DNA of 64,000 nucleotides from Nitrospira sp. Its GTDB lineage: Bacteria > Nitrospirota > Nitrospiria > Nitrospirales > Nitrospiraceae. Made by a program: the position numbers and the translations under genes. Positions 8,337 through 17,827 of this stretch are shown in pieces (position 1 is the first letter of the stretch; every line of letters begins with the position of its first letter). Where the stretch lies: the NCBI GenBank assembly GCA_029194665.1, contig JARFXO010000003.1, positions 1-64,000 on the forward strand, in the 5' to 3' direction. The notes under the pieces were generated by a model, which was given only the letters and a program-made list of their open reading frames with translations, did no database searches and was not told the origin of the DNA.

Positions 8337-10511
8337 TTATACAAGCACGAGGCCCGCGTCGCGGACCTTTTTCCACGAAGGGCTGCGCAGGAAGATGTTG
8401 AAGTCCGACAGCATCCCAGGAAACGAGTTACCGGCCTCCCGCATATGGGGATAGGTCTGAAATGCCTGTTGCGGGGTGGCATCTCTGATCACTCGCTCCA
8501 ACCACCGGGCTTCTGGTTCCCGCAGAGAGATGCTGTGATCCTGTCTGGAACCGGTGATAGTGACGGTTGCCTTCTTTCCGATCTGCTTACAAGCCACCGC
8601 TCCACCCACCCAGACCACACGCCGTTCTAAGTCTGAATGATCATCGATCGGCCGCTTGGTGAGCACTCGTCTCAGCCATGTGTGAGGTACATGAGGGCGC
8701 GGGACCTCGTCATCGAACCACTGACGAACATCGAGATCGAGTCCCCGTCGTTCAAGGTAATTCAGGAGCGATCGTCGCAGCCCTTCACCGAGCCAGGTCG
8801 GCGCTTCCCCTTTATCATCGTGATGCAAGAGGTCATTCTCCGCGAAGCCTCGAAATTCCGGCCCGAGAACCCGTACACTATGAGCAGTGGGATCCAGCCC
8901 CACCGGGCTGTGAGCGGTGACGGTAAAACGATGCCAAAAGGCCGATTGAAGGAGATCTGCCGAGACAAGCTGACGGACTCGTTCAAGTGAGTCGATGGTT
9001 TCCTGAATCGTTTCCGATGGACAACCATACATGAGGTAGGCATGGATCAGGATGCCGGCTTCTTTGAACCCGGCGGCGACCAGCGCGGTCTGATCGACGG
9101 TAATGCCTTTCTTCATACTATCCAGGAGCCGGTCTGAGGCTGCCTCAAGACCCGCCGTCACCGCGATACAACCGGAGGCGGAGAGAAGGCGGCAAAGGTC
9201 CCGCGAAAAAGCAGTCTCAAAACGGATGTTCCCCCACCAGGTGATATCGATCCGTCGCTCCAAGAGGGCAAGGGCCAGTGACTTCAATGCTGATGGTGGT
9301 GCTGCCTCATCAACGAAGTGAAACCCTCTCCGGCCCGTCTCTGCGACGAGTTGTTCGATTTGCTGGATGAGCCGCTCGGTCGGAGTCATCTCGTAGCGAC
9401 CAATATAGGTGAGCCCTATATCGCAGAACGTACATTGTTTCCAATAGCAGCCGTGTGCCACGGTCAGTTTATTCCAATGCCCCTCAGACCAGAGGCGATG
9501 CATTGGATTGGTACTGTCGAGAATGGTCAGGTAACGATCCAGTGACAGCCCGCGGTAGGTTGGACAACCGATGTCGTTCATCGTGAAGTCACGTGACAAG
9601 GGGTCATCGGCATAGACGACGCGATCGCGATGGCGATACATCGTGCGGCACAAAGATCTGCGGGGGCGCGAGCCGGAAATATGTTCAATTAAGGAGAGGA
9701 GGGGCCGTTCACCGTCGTCGAACGTCATGAAGTCGACATAATCAAACACACGAGGGTCGGTAACCCGGCGCAATTCCGTGTTCACATAGCCGCCGCCGAT
9801 GGCCACAGGCAGATCAGAACGATACTTTTTGATCGCCTTAGCAATGAGGAACGCTCCATAGAGATTACCTGGAAACGGTATGGAGAGACCAACCAGCGAT
9901 GGGTTGACGCGGTTGACGTGTTCCCAGAATGCATCCAGGAGCCATTCATCAGTCAGACTCGGTGGCTCATCCAAGGCGGTCACGATTTGGTCAAACGATG
10001 AGGCGCTGCGCCCGATATGTTCTGCGTATCGGCTCAAGGCGAAGTGCGGTGTAATGGTGGCTTGCACCAAATCGGCGAGATCTTCGAGGAAGAATGTCGC
10101 CCATTGTTTGGCTCTATCAGGCACTGATACAGAACGTGCGAATTTCCGGCGCCCCCGGAATCGCGGGCCCTGGGGCAACACTCCTGGTCGAATCAAGCGA
10201 GCGGCGATTTCAGGAGTTTTGCTCTGTAAGAAGGCGATGACCGGTCCGATCATTTTCACGTAGGTCTGTTCGTTCCTCATCATGCCGAGGGCTTCCTTGG
10301 GGAGGGAACCCTCCCGGCCGCGAAGTTGTCGAAAGACAGTTCGGATCCCCTCGGGGCTGAATAGGCGCAACGCCATCTCGATGCCCAAGTCGGCTTGCGC
10401 TGCCTCAATTCCACGAGACTGAAGAAACCCAGTTAGATAGGCGGTGGATGGGTAGGGGGTATTCAGTTGAGTCAAGGGAGGAATCACCAACAAAATACGG
10501 GGGCAAGCCAT
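8337..10511 (-). CDS. B12-binding radical SAM protein with CX4CX2C cluster motif
   Basis: A 724-residue protein. The N-terminal part resembles the B12-binding Rossmann domain of class B radical SAM enzymes (LVIPPLTQLNTPYPSTAYL; IGGGYVNTE near 245). The radical SAM domain follows with HGCYWKQCTFCDIG, where the three cluster cysteines are spaced CX4CX2C rather than the standard CX3CX2C. FHFVDEAAPPS and GLEAASDRLLDSMKKG are the later beta-strand motifs of the barrel. About 170 C-terminal residues lack a recognised domain. It probably performs a cobalamin-dependent methyl transfer or other radical chemistry; the substrate is unknown. No partner gene is adjacent. Confidence 0.85.
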   Translation of the reverse strand: MACPRILLVIPPLTQLNTPYPSTAYLTGFLQSRGIEAAQADLGIEMALRLFSPEGIRTVFRQLRGREGSLPKEALGMMRNEQTYVKMIGPVIAFLQSKTPEIAARLIRPGVLPQGPRFRGRRKFARSVSVPDRAKQWATFFLEDLADLVQATITPHFALSRYAEHIGRSASSFDQIVTALDEPPSLTDEWLLDAFWEHVNRVNPSLVGLSIPFPGNLYGAFLIAKAIKKYRSDLPVAIGGGYVNTELRRVTDPRVFDYVDFMTFDDGERPLLSLIEHISGSRPRRSLCRTMYRHRDRVVYADDPLSRDFTMNDIGCPTYRGLSLDRYLTILDSTNPMHRLWSEGHWNKLTVAHGCYWKQCTFCDIGLTYIGRYEMTPTERLIQQIEQLVAETGRRGFHFVDEAAPPSALKSLALALLERRIDITWWGNIRFETAFSRDLCRLLSASGCIAVTAGLEAASDRLLDSMKKGITVDQTALVAAGFKEAGILIHAYLMYGCPSETIQETIDSLERVRQLVSADLLQSAFWHRFTVTAHSPVGLDPTAHSVRVLGPEFRGFAENDLLHHDDKGEAPTWLGEGLRRSLLNYLERRGLDLDVRQWFDDEVPRPHVPHTWLRRVLTKRPIDDHSDLERRVVWVGGAVACKQIGKKATVTITGSRQDHSISLREPEARWLERVIRDATPQQAFQTYPHMREAGNSFPGMLSDFNIFLRSPSWKKVRDAGLVLV

Positions 10512-10677
10512 GGTTTCGGCATAACATACGGATCGACGGGAATGCTACGTCTCAGAAAGGTGAAAAGCCGACCGATCTGCAGAGGCGGTACACGACAATT
10601 GACATCGGCCAATTCCAAATGTAGCCGGCGTTTTCGGGGATGCGACTGGGTGGCGTGTGAGGAATGGCCGTAGTTAG

Positions 10678-11031
10678 CTATTTCTTTGTATCCAGGATGC
10701 TGCCGAGTAAGGTATCTCCTGTTTGCAAGGTCTGGAGATTCGCTTGAAAGCTGCGTTGAGCCACGATTTTCTGCACCACTTCCTCGCCCAGATCCACATT
10801 CGAGAGCTCAACCATGGTTTGATTGCCGCCTGTGTCACGAAGAACGCTTGGACCGGATGAGTCGTCTTTCTCAACAACAGGGAGGACCCCACCGCTTGGG
10901 ATTTCGACGAACTCTGTTCTGGATTTTTTGAAGCCGTCGGTATTGACGTTGGCAACATTGTGGGCCACGACCTCAATCTGCTTGCCGAAGGCAGTCAGGG
11001 CCGAGAGAGCTGTATGGATGGCGGAAATCAT
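10678..11031 (-). CDS. Short flagellar basal-body rod-like protein
   Basis: A 117-residue protein with both halves of the FlgB/FlgC/FlgG family. The N-terminal rod motif is ALSALTAFGKQIEVVAHNVANVNTDGF, residues 8-34, where ANxxAN-type residues are visible. The C-terminal helix is VELSNVDLGEEVVQKIVAQR followed by SFQANLQTLQTGD. The middle domain of FlgC or FlgG is missing, so it is a minimal rod protein. No other flagellar gene is nearby. A c-di-GMP-I riboswitch lies about 90 bases upstream on the same strand, which suggests second-messenger control. It may serve an export or appendage role instead of a true rod. Confidence 0.8.
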   Translation of the reverse strand: MISAIHTALSALTAFGKQIEVVAHNVANVNTDGFKKSRTEFVEIPSGGVLPVVEKDDSSGPSVLRDTGGNQTMVELSNVDLGEEVVQKIVAQRSFQANLQTLQTGDTLLGSILDTKK

Positions 11032-11120
11032 GCGGCACCTCCATTCTGGTGAGGCTGGAATGTAGCGGAAAGCACCAGGGGAGCGGGAGGGAAACCTCGA
11101 TCGGTCAGGTCATCGGTTGT

Positions 11121-11210
11121 GTGGCAGCTAGGCTGACCCTGGAACATGTTCCGTCCCTGTTAAGGTCCCTTGGCTTTGCGTCCCACCCTCTCGGGTGGTT
11201 TGCCTTTTTC
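11121..11210 (-). promoter_or_regulatory. c-di-GMP-I (GEMM) riboswitch
   Basis: Read on the minus strand, the element starts with GGCAAACC (11197-11204), a short hairpin with a GAGA loop, then GGGACGCAAAGCC. This is the highly conserved GEMM-I core that binds cyclic di-GMP. A second stem follows, ending in CAGCCTAGCTGCC, which matches the tetraloop-receptor side of the aptamer. It lies in the leader of the flagellar rod-like gene, about 90 bases before its ATG. I saw no clear terminator between aptamer and gene, so the mode of control (transcription or translation) is open. Confidence 0.85.
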
Positions 11211-11506
11211 ACCCTGTCGAAAACTGTATCGGCCGTTTGACCTATGACTTGAGCATCTGATGTGGTTCAAGTGTAGGAGAGATCGATCTGCGGCAACTGC
11301 GGACGACCGCCACGAACCGGCAGAATCGAGCCTTTACGGTACAGTGGATGGTTCGCATATGACCACGAGTGGTGGCCGCGTTTGGTCGCCTGCGGCATGA
11401 CCTTGCCAAGTTCAGCAATTCAGAAAACACACCTAGGTACCGATAAGGTAGGGCTGATGGACCGAGTGCATTGTGTCGGTGGAGCAATAGTGATGCAGGT
11501 CAACGG

Positions 11507-13441
11507 ATGACGGTTCCTGCCGCACCCATTCCCGAGTATCCTTCCAGTGGTTCGCTGGCTTGGCTGTCGACCCGAGAGGATGTCTCCCTCATTCTCGAGA
11601 CTTCGACAGAAGCGATCTTTATTACGGACCAAGAAGGTCGAATCCTATTTCTCAATCCTGTCGCCAAACAACTTGTCGGCAGAATGCGAGACGTGATCGG
11701 ACTGGGGTTTCACGACCTTATTGGATGCCTGACGCCAGGCGAGAGTGAGGTAGCTCAGTGCCCGTTCACTCGGATGGTGAATACCGGCGAGCATGTCGTG
11801 ATCCCTTCCCAGTTTTGGAATCGAGAGGATGGGAGCCGGTTCGAGTTGTCACTGTCGTTCTGGCCGAGAATGCAGCAAAGCGTACACGTGGGTGGCCTGG
11901 TGGTTGTACGCGACGTGACCGACGCGATGGAGATTCAGCGGGATGTCGATCGCGCTGCACGGTTGGCCGAGGATGCGCCGAATCCTATCGTGGAATTTGA
12001 CTCGATGGGTGTCATGCTCTATGCCAACACCGGTATGCTGAACTTGATGGGAGAATGTGGACTTCTTGAAGCCGGTATCGAAGTGATGTTCCCGCCAACT
12101 CTATCAACAATGCTGCAGGAGTGCCTCGTGAACAATTCCGCGCTGTTGCGGGTGGAACATGCCGTGGCGGATCGAGTTATTGCCTGGTCGTTTTTCCCTT
12201 TGAAAGAGCTAGCGTTGGTCCGTGCGTATGGACTTGATATCACCTCGGATGTGGTCTTGCGCCGTGCGAAAGAGGCAGCCGAAGAGTCAGCCCGAGCGAA
12301 GGGAATCTTTCTCGCCACGATGAGCCATGAGCTTCGGACCCCGATGAACGGGGTGCTGGGATGCACGCAACTCCTCAAGGACTCCTCGCTCACCGATCAG
12401 CAGCGGGAGCTGATCGAGACGATGCATCGCTCCGGAGAGGCATTGTTGGCGCTGGTGAACGACATTCTCGACTTTTCAAAGATCGAAGCCGGCAAGATGA
12501 CTCTGGAGGTGGCCGATGTCAATCTGCGCGCGCTGATCCGCGACGTCACGACATTGGCGGAGGGGTTGGCTGCCCAAAAAGGTCTTACTATTTCGGTGAA
12601 GATTGATGCCGATGTTCCGGAAGAGCTTCGAGGCGATCCGATCCGGCTGAGACAGATCCTCTTCAATCTCGTCGGGAATGCGATCAAGTTCACAAAGCAT
12701 GGAGGGGTCACCATTGCGGTGTCGCTGAGGACGAAACGGCAGGAGAGCTCGGGGACCGTGTTTCTGCAGTGGAGCGTACAAGATACGGGCATCGGGTTGA
12801 CCCCAGAGCAACAAGCCCAGCTGTTTAAGGCCTATGTACAAGCTGATCTATCGACCGCGAGACGATTTGGGGGAACAGGCCTTGGTCTCATGATCTGTCG
12901 TCAACTCGTCGAGTTGATGGGAGGGACCATCACTGTCGACAGCTGGTTCGGTCATGGCAGTACGTTCGTCTATACCACCAACCTCCTTCCGGCCATTCAT
13001 CGAGATCCCGCAGTATCTTCCCTGGGCGCGGGTCAACGCGGTGCGGGCGAACCGCTGGAGCCGCTGCGTGTCCTGGTCGCGGACGATAATGAAATCAATC
13101 AAGTTGTCGCCTGTAAGTTTCTACAAAAGCTTGGCTGTCAGGTCGAAGTTGCCCGTACAGGCTGCGAAGCGGTGGAGGCCATCACCCGAACGGCCTATGA
13201 CGTCGTATTGATGGACTGTGAGATGCCCGAGATGGATGGTTATGAAGCCGCCAGGGAAGTTCGTCGTCGCGAGGAAGGGACGTTGAACCACCTGCCTATC
13301 ATGGCCCTTACCGGTCATGCATCCGACGAGGATGCCCAGAAGTGTCGTCAGGCCGGGATGGATAAAGTTATGACCAAGCCGTTGACATTGTCGGCGCTCC
13401 GCGCAAATCTCCAGGAGTTGTTACGGCACGCCGATTGTTGA
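11507..13441 (+). CDS. Hybrid sensor histidine kinase with PAS and receiver domains
   Basis: A cytoplasmic kinase of 644 residues from the ATG at 11507 (a TTG at 11471 is also in frame). Order: a PAS domain (about 25-135, ILETSTEAIFITDQEGRI), a second PAS-like segment (about 145-250), a dimerisation domain with LATMSHELRTPMNG (phospho-acceptor His274), the ATPase domain with N box LFNLVGNAIKFT, G1 DTGIGL and G2 GGTGLGLMICRQL, then a receiver domain with LVADDNEINQ, phospho-acceptor Asp570 in LMDCEMPEMDG and the Lys of MTKPL. No membrane segment is seen, so it senses an internal signal. No response-regulator gene is adjacent. Confidence 0.93.
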   Translation: MTVPAAPIPEYPSSGSLAWLSTREDVSLILETSTEAIFITDQEGRILFLNPVAKQLVGRMRDVIGLGFHDLIGCLTPGESEVAQCPFTRMVNTGEHVVIPSQFWNREDGSRFELSLSFWPRMQQSVHVGGLVVVRDVTDAMEIQRDVDRAARLAEDAPNPIVEFDSMGVMLYANTGMLNLMGECGLLEAGIEVMFPPTLSTMLQECLVNNSALLRVEHAVADRVIAWSFFPLKELALVRAYGLDITSDVVLRRAKEAAEESARAKGIFLATMSHELRTPMNGVLGCTQLLKDSSLTDQQRELIETMHRSGEALLALVNDILDFSKIEAGKMTLEVADVNLRALIRDVTTLAEGLAAQKGLTISVKIDADVPEELRGDPIRLRQILFNLVGNAIKFTKHGGVTIAVSLRTKRQESSGTVFLQWSVQDTGIGLTPEQQAQLFKAYVQADLSTARRFGGTGLGLMICRQLVELMGGTITVDSWFGHGSTFVYTTNLLPAIHRDPAVSSLGAGQRGAGEPLEPLRVLVADDNEINQVVACKFLQKLGCQVEVARTGCEAVEAITRTAYDVVLMDCEMPEMDGYEAAREVRRREEGTLNHLPIMALTGHASDEDAQKCRQAGMDKVMTKPLTLSALRANLQELLRHADC

Positions 13442-13516
13442 TTCCAGAGAGCACCCCAATACCCCGCCTGTTCGATAGCGGTGGACTCTGCCGAGCTACT
13501 TCGGTACAGTGGGCGC

Positions 13517-14089
13517 ATGAATACCGGTTCCGCTTCCGATCGATTTCTTCTCTATGGCGACTTCAACTGTCCCTTCTGTTACGCGCTGCACGAACGGCTG
13601 CACGACTTGAGTTTGATCGACCGGTGTGAGTGGCGTGGAGTACAACACGCACCGCAGTTGCCTCGCCCTATGAAGCCCTGGAGCGGCTCCTTGGGGGCCG
13701 AGTTGCGGCACGAGGTCGCGATGGTGCAGCGGTTGGCACCGGGATTGCCGATCGCGTTGCCGCCTGGGAAACCGAATACTCTGCCGGCGATCGAACAGGC
13801 GGTTGGGCTCCTACGAGAGGATCTACGGAAGGGGATGGACTTTGTTCGGCAAACCTACCGTGCTTTCTGGTGCGATGGGCGAGACATTTCTGATCCGCTG
13901 ATTTTGAAGCAGTTGGCGGGAGAAGATTTTGCTGAAGACAGTGATGGGCAGAACCAAGTCATCGCACAGAAGTGGGAAACTGCTTGGCATGCGACAGGTC
14001 AAAATGGAGTTCCCCTCCTCGTGTCTCCAGACGGCGATCTGCTCGTCGGTTGTGTATCCGAGGAGCAGGTTCGACAGTTCTTTCTGTAA
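13517..14089 (+). CDS. DsbA-family thioredoxin-like oxidoreductase
   Basis: A protein of about 190 residues with a thioredoxin-type start: a beta strand FLLYGDFNCPFCYALHERL carrying a CPFC redox pair, an inserted helical domain (about 70-140), and a cis-Pro strand NGVPLLVSPDGDLLVG. This is the DsbA/2-hydroxychromene-carboxylate isomerase-like fold. There is no signal peptide, so it is probably cytoplasmic (FrnE-like). I use the ATG at 13517; a GTG at 13481 would add 12 residues. It follows the kinase gene closely and may share its transcript. The redox role is inferred from the motif. Confidence 0.8.
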   Translation: MNTGSASDRFLLYGDFNCPFCYALHERLHDLSLIDRCEWRGVQHAPQLPRPMKPWSGSLGAELRHEVAMVQRLAPGLPIALPPGKPNTLPAIEQAVGLLREDLRKGMDFVRQTYRAFWCDGRDISDPLILKQLAGEDFAEDSDGQNQVIAQKWETAWHATGQNGVPLLVSPDGDLLVGCVSEEQVRQFFL

Positions 14090-14094
14090 CCGAT

Positions 14095-15006
14095 TTACGT
14101 CAGGAGCCGAGAAGGATTTCTGTCAAGGAACGTCAATTCAGCAACGGCTGATTTATCCAGGTCACCTTTACCCAATTCAATCAATCGGCGATATTGATTC
14201 AACGTTGCCTGTGCGAGTGGTAGGGAGAGGCCGACCAGTTTGGCCAAGTCGAGCGCGATGGCCGAGTCTTTCGCGGCATGGGCTGCCGAAAAGTAACAGT
14301 CGTGGGTACGTAGCTGCATATCCTCTCCGTCTGTTTCCAATACCCTCGAAGCCGCTCCGGTCTGGCTGAATACCTCACGCAGAAGAGTCAGGTCGATCCC
14401 CAGCGCTGCCCCCAGTCCTAACCCTTCGGCCAACGCGGCGGTGTTGCTGTTCATCACCATGTTGACGAGCGCCTTGACTTTTGCCGCCTCTCCGGCCGGG
14501 CCGACATATCGGACCTTCGCGCCGAGGGTCTCCAGCAGGGGGAGAGCCCGATAGAACACGTCCTGCTTGCCTCCGCACATCAGATGCAGGGTGCCCTCGC
14601 GCGCTTGGGTTATGCTGCTCGCCATGCATGCTTCAAGAGTCGCACCACCACGCCGTTCGACCGCCTGTTCAAGGTCGATGTGGAGAGCCGGGGTGAGAGT
14701 CGCACAGTTGATGAATAGCCGGTTTGTCGCATGAGCCATTAGCCCGGTCGGGTCCTGCTCTGCGTAAATCTCACGCATCGCATCGTCATCCGATACGACG
14801 GTAATGACGATATCCGATATCTCAGCAACACGTGCCGGTGATCTGGCCGCTTCCGAACTCAGCTCTTGTGACAAGGATTCCGACACGTCGGTATGGCGGT
14901 CCTGAACAGCCGCGATGAGGTATCCTCCTTCTTTCAATCGGCGGGCCATATTGGCGCCCATTCGACCGACTCCGACGAAGCCGATGCGAGCTTGTGTGTC
15001 TGCCAT
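14095..15006 (-). CDS. NAD(P)-dependent beta-hydroxyacid dehydrogenase family protein
   Basis: A 303-residue member of the 3-hydroxyisobutyrate/6-phosphogluconate dehydrogenase family. The N-terminal Rossmann motif is IGFVGVGRMGANMARRL. The C-terminal all-helical domain has the catalytic Lys region GEAAKVKALVNMVMNSN. The usual substrate loop DAPVSGG is replaced by EACMASSITQAREGTL, so the substrate may be unusual. The ATG at 15006 has GAAAGGA upstream; a start at 15039 is possible but lacks support. It is convergent with the DsbA-like gene, five bases apart. The oxidised hydroxyacid is unknown. Confidence 0.85.
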   Translation of the reverse strand: MADTQARIGFVGVGRMGANMARRLKEGGYLIAAVQDRHTDVSESLSQELSSEAARSPARVAEISDIVITVVSDDDAMREIYAEQDPTGLMAHATNRLFINCATLTPALHIDLEQAVERRGGATLEACMASSITQAREGTLHLMCGGKQDVFYRALPLLETLGAKVRYVGPAGEAAKVKALVNMVMNSNTAALAEGLGLGAALGIDLTLLREVFSQTGAASRVLETDGEDMQLRTHDCYFSAAHAAKDSAIALDLAKLVGLSLPLAQATLNQYRRLIELGKGDLDKSAVAELTFLDRNPSRLLT

Positions 15007-15047
15007 GAGAGAGCATCCTTTCCTGATCCATGCGACCAACGATGGGG

Positions 15048-16352
15048 CTAAAGCTGATGGTCCTCTGTCGGTTCAGGAAGCACTTTGGTCCATCGAAGGT
15101 TGGTCTTCCCATCGCTCGTGGTAAATCCGTGGTCATGGAAGGCGATGATGCTGACGCGTTGTTGCTGCTTTTGGACAGGTCGGAGCTGGGGAATGCCCTC
15201 TTTGGTTTGCACGGTCCCGCGGAACGTATCGACAATCAGCAGGTCGGTCGCGGCGGAAGGCTTGATGGCCCACACGAAGGTGGCGGAACCTCCGGCATAA
15301 GTGCCTGATCCCTCCCATTGGCCAACGAGGTCAGGATCGACCGTCTTGAGTTGGAAGACCGGCACGCTGGTGGCTTCGCGTCTGAGTTTCCATAGCTCGG
15401 CTGGGATGAGCGTTGGGTTTTGATCGATTGAGAGTCTCTTCCAGGTCGCTTGAACACTGCCGGTGCTGGCGAACGAATTCGGGATCGTCTTGCGGTACGT
15501 CCCTTTCCATCCAAGGCCCTTAAACGTGTTCGCCCGCTCGAGTGACCACAGGCCTGCTTCAGCGTTCAAGATGCCGTCAAACTGCATCATCGATGAGAGC
15601 GACCACTTCAGATTGGGCTGAATGATGAGGAGCATGTCATGCTGTGTCGTACCCCGTGTGACATGCGCGTGCCAGGTTCCTACTAGGTTTGTCGGGTCAA
15701 ACGATGCAGTTCTTTTGGGCCCGGCCTGGCTATCAGAAGGGGTGGAGAGTGTATGCGCCAGCGTCACCGGGGCCGGCGAAGCGACGGGCTCAGTGTGGGC
15801 TCCGCGGCTGGGTATGTGGGTTGAGTTGGAGACTGAGGCTGCGGTTGTGGCTGAGGGAGGGAGAGTCGCTGTTGAGGATGCTCCGTACCGGGCTGCAACC
15901 GTCCTTCCCAACTGAGTGACAGACTCACCGAGCTGTTTCTGTCGGGTTGAAGCAACAATCACGGTCACGAATGCGTCTTTGTGCATGAAGGTCAGTCTAG
16001 ACAAAGTCGGAGAGGAGTCAATTCTCACCGCTCCGTCGCCCAGGCCGGGAATGAGCTGGCTGTCACGGCGCAGACGCTCTTTATTGAACCATGTCCGCCG
16101 TTCCTTCCCGGGTGATTCATCAAGCTGGACCGTGACGGAATTTCCCTCATTACGCTTGGCTTTGAAGATACAGGTTGTCGGATCGGTCAGCGTCCCGTCC
16201 TGAACCGGCTCCCCGAGCGCCCCTTCCGCGTCTACAGCGGTCACTAAGGAACAAGGGGATGATTTTGACCCGAACAGACTGGATGACTCGCTGCATGAAA
16301 GAAGCAAGGGAGCCAGTCCGAGAAATGTGTAGGGTAGTACTCGTGAGAACAT
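15048..16352 (-). CDS. Uncharacterised lipoprotein
   Basis: A 434-residue protein with a lipoprotein signal (YTFLGLAPLLLSC, Cys at 20). The first third (about 30-150) has a small Cys-containing domain with CSLVTAVDAEGALG and TCIFKAK, which resembles the general pattern of DUF3558-like lipoproteins. A low-complexity Ser/Thr/Pro linker (about 155-215) follows. Two lipocalin-like repeats come next: NLVGTWHAHVTRG and DLVGQWEGSGTYAGG, each starting with a xLVGxW motif. The gene is upstream of and co-directional with the dehydrogenase gene, 41 bases apart. The function is unknown; it is probably envelope-anchored. Confidence 0.65.
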   Translation of the reverse strand: MFSRVLPYTFLGLAPLLLSCSESSSLFGSKSSPCSLVTAVDAEGALGEPVQDGTLTDPTTCIFKAKRNEGNSVTVQLDESPGKERRTWFNKERLRRDSQLIPGLGDGAVRIDSSPTLSRLTFMHKDAFVTVIVASTRQKQLGESVTQLGRTVAARYGASSTATLPPSATTAASVSNSTHIPSRGAHTEPVASPAPVTLAHTLSTPSDSQAGPKRTASFDPTNLVGTWHAHVTRGTTQHDMLLIIQPNLKWSLSSMMQFDGILNAEAGLWSLERANTFKGLGWKGTYRKTIPNSFASTGSVQATWKRLSIDQNPTLIPAELWKLRREATSVPVFQLKTVDPDLVGQWEGSGTYAGGSATFVWAIKPSAATDLLIVDTFRGTVQTKEGIPQLRPVQKQQQRVSIIAFHDHGFTTSDGKTNLRWTKVLPEPTEDHQL

Positions 16353-16496
16353 CGCAACGTTGCCTCAATGGTCCTGGGACCGCGATTGTACCGTGAATAA
16401 GTTGAGGAGTGCCAGATGTGCTCGACCGCAGCAGTCTACGTGTGTTGGAACGCCGGAGTCCTTTGGTCGTGAGGGGAGAGTAACGACCCGCAACAA

Positions 16497-16916
16497 TCAG
16501 CCGGCCACAAATCTCAAGGCCACGCCATTGATGCAGTAACGGAGACCGGTGGGCCTCGGCCCATCCTTAAACACGTGGCCTTGGTGGCCCTCACATCGCG
16601 CACAATGGACTTCTGTTCTGGGCATGAAGAGTTTGAAATCGGTTCGGGTCTCGATCACGCGTGGATCGATCGGTTGCCAGAAGCTTGGCCAACCGGTACG
16701 GCTGTCGAACTTGTGCTCGGATGAAAAGAGCGGCAGGTCGCAACCGGCGCAATAATAGACCCCTGCTTGATGATTCTCATGCAGTGGGTTGACGAACGCT
16801 CTCTCCGTATCTTCGTGCCGCAAGACACGATAGGCGGCAGCCGGGAGCTGTTTTTTCCATTCGTCATCCGTTTTCGTGACCTTAACGATGGAATCGATCT
16901 GAATAGTAGGCGGCAT
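16497..16916 (-). CDS. msrB: Peptide-methionine (R)-S-oxide reductase MsrB
   Basis: A 139-residue cytoplasmic enzyme that reduces methionine-R-sulfoxide in oxidised proteins. Both zinc-binding CxxC pairs are present (Cys56/Cys59 in YYCAGC and Cys105/Cys108 in HCARC), with the family signature FDSRTGWPSFW and the catalytic Cys128 in GLRYCINGVAL. The length is normal for a stand-alone MsrB. No msrA gene is adjacent. GGAGAA sits just upstream of the ATG. Confidence in the enzyme call is high. Confidence 0.96.
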   Translation of the reverse strand: MPPTIQIDSIVKVTKTDDEWKKQLPAAAYRVLRHEDTERAFVNPLHENHQAGVYYCAGCDLPLFSSEHKFDSRTGWPSFWQPIDPRVIETRTDFKLFMPRTEVHCARCEGHQGHVFKDGPRPTGLRYCINGVALRFVAG

Positions 16917-17049
16917 GGGAATTCTCCTTCCTCGGTAGTGTGATGCCTCTCAGTCGGAAGGCCCGGCGAAGTCTTACAGGGCTCCTCAAGAGGCACGGTC
17001 GCCCTTTGATAATAAAATGGTACGGTTCAGGAACCCAGAATGCAAGGGC

Positions 17050-17604
17050 TCAAGATGAGGCCTCATGCGCATGAGTTCTGCGAAGTAGCCTCCGCATGTC
17101 TCTAAACGATGGATGGGGCTCTGTCAGTTCCGGGTGAGCAAGGTCGATCTGAATATCATAGAGCGAAGTGTTGACGTTCTTGACCTGGACGACCGGGTAC
17201 CAACATTCATACCGTTGTTCCCAGCGGTCGCGATAGGCTAATCGAAGATAGCCTCGGCTCAACAATTTCGCGCGGATCGGCTGATCTTGGCTCAGGACGA
17301 TAGGAACCAAGCGGCGTTGATCTCGATGGCCTTTGGGATGAATGAGTTGGATCGAAAACCGCCCCTCCCATCCTGCCAATTGGACGATGCAATCATGGGC
17401 TGCTCCATGGCCCATGTTTTCCACCTCAGGTGTCAATGTGACCATCTCTCCTGCGTTCATCGCCGACATGTTGGTGATGCGAAGAGCCGGTTGATAGGCT
17501 TGAAACTCGCGTCTGATCTTGCCGGCGAATCTATGCCACGCGAAAGCGCCCACGCCACCAATGACGAGTACAACAAGCAAGGCGATCAGCACTAACCAAT
17601 CCAT
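17050..17604 (-). CDS. Membrane-anchored hypothetical protein
   Basis: A 184-residue protein with one N-terminal membrane helix (about 4-24, LVLIALLVVLVIGGVGAFAW) and a soluble remainder. The soluble part looks beta-rich and resembles an immunoglobulin-like fold: MVTLTPEVENMGHGAAHDCIV, residues 53-73, recalls CARDB-type domains on orthologous conflict-free membrane proteins, but the match is weak. The domain should face the periplasm if the positive residues after the helix do not invert it (HRFAGKIRREF suggests a cytoplasmic C terminus). The function is unknown. Confidence 0.6.
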   Translation of the reverse strand: MDWLVLIALLVVLVIGGVGAFAWHRFAGKIRREFQAYQPALRITNMSAMNAGEMVTLTPEVENMGHGAAHDCIVQLAGWEGRFSIQLIHPKGHRDQRRLVPIVLSQDQPIRAKLLSRGYLRLAYRDRWEQRYECWYPVVQVKNVNTSLYDIQIDLAHPELTEPHPSFRDMRRLLRRTHAHEASS

Positions 17605-17827
17605 GGCGAAGGTGCCCTAATGGGAACAGGTGCCGCTCGATCGGAGACGGAGAAACCCTACGTGGAGGAGAGGCGAGAGTCAACTGACAGCCTGCGCACA
17701 TGAAGCCGTCACTGACCGACCTCTGCAGGTACATCCATTCCTTCTGTCTATCACGCTTTAACCCAGGGGGGTACTACATGAACAGCGTTATAAGATAGGC
17801 TTGAGTGATGGCAACATCCAGAAATGC

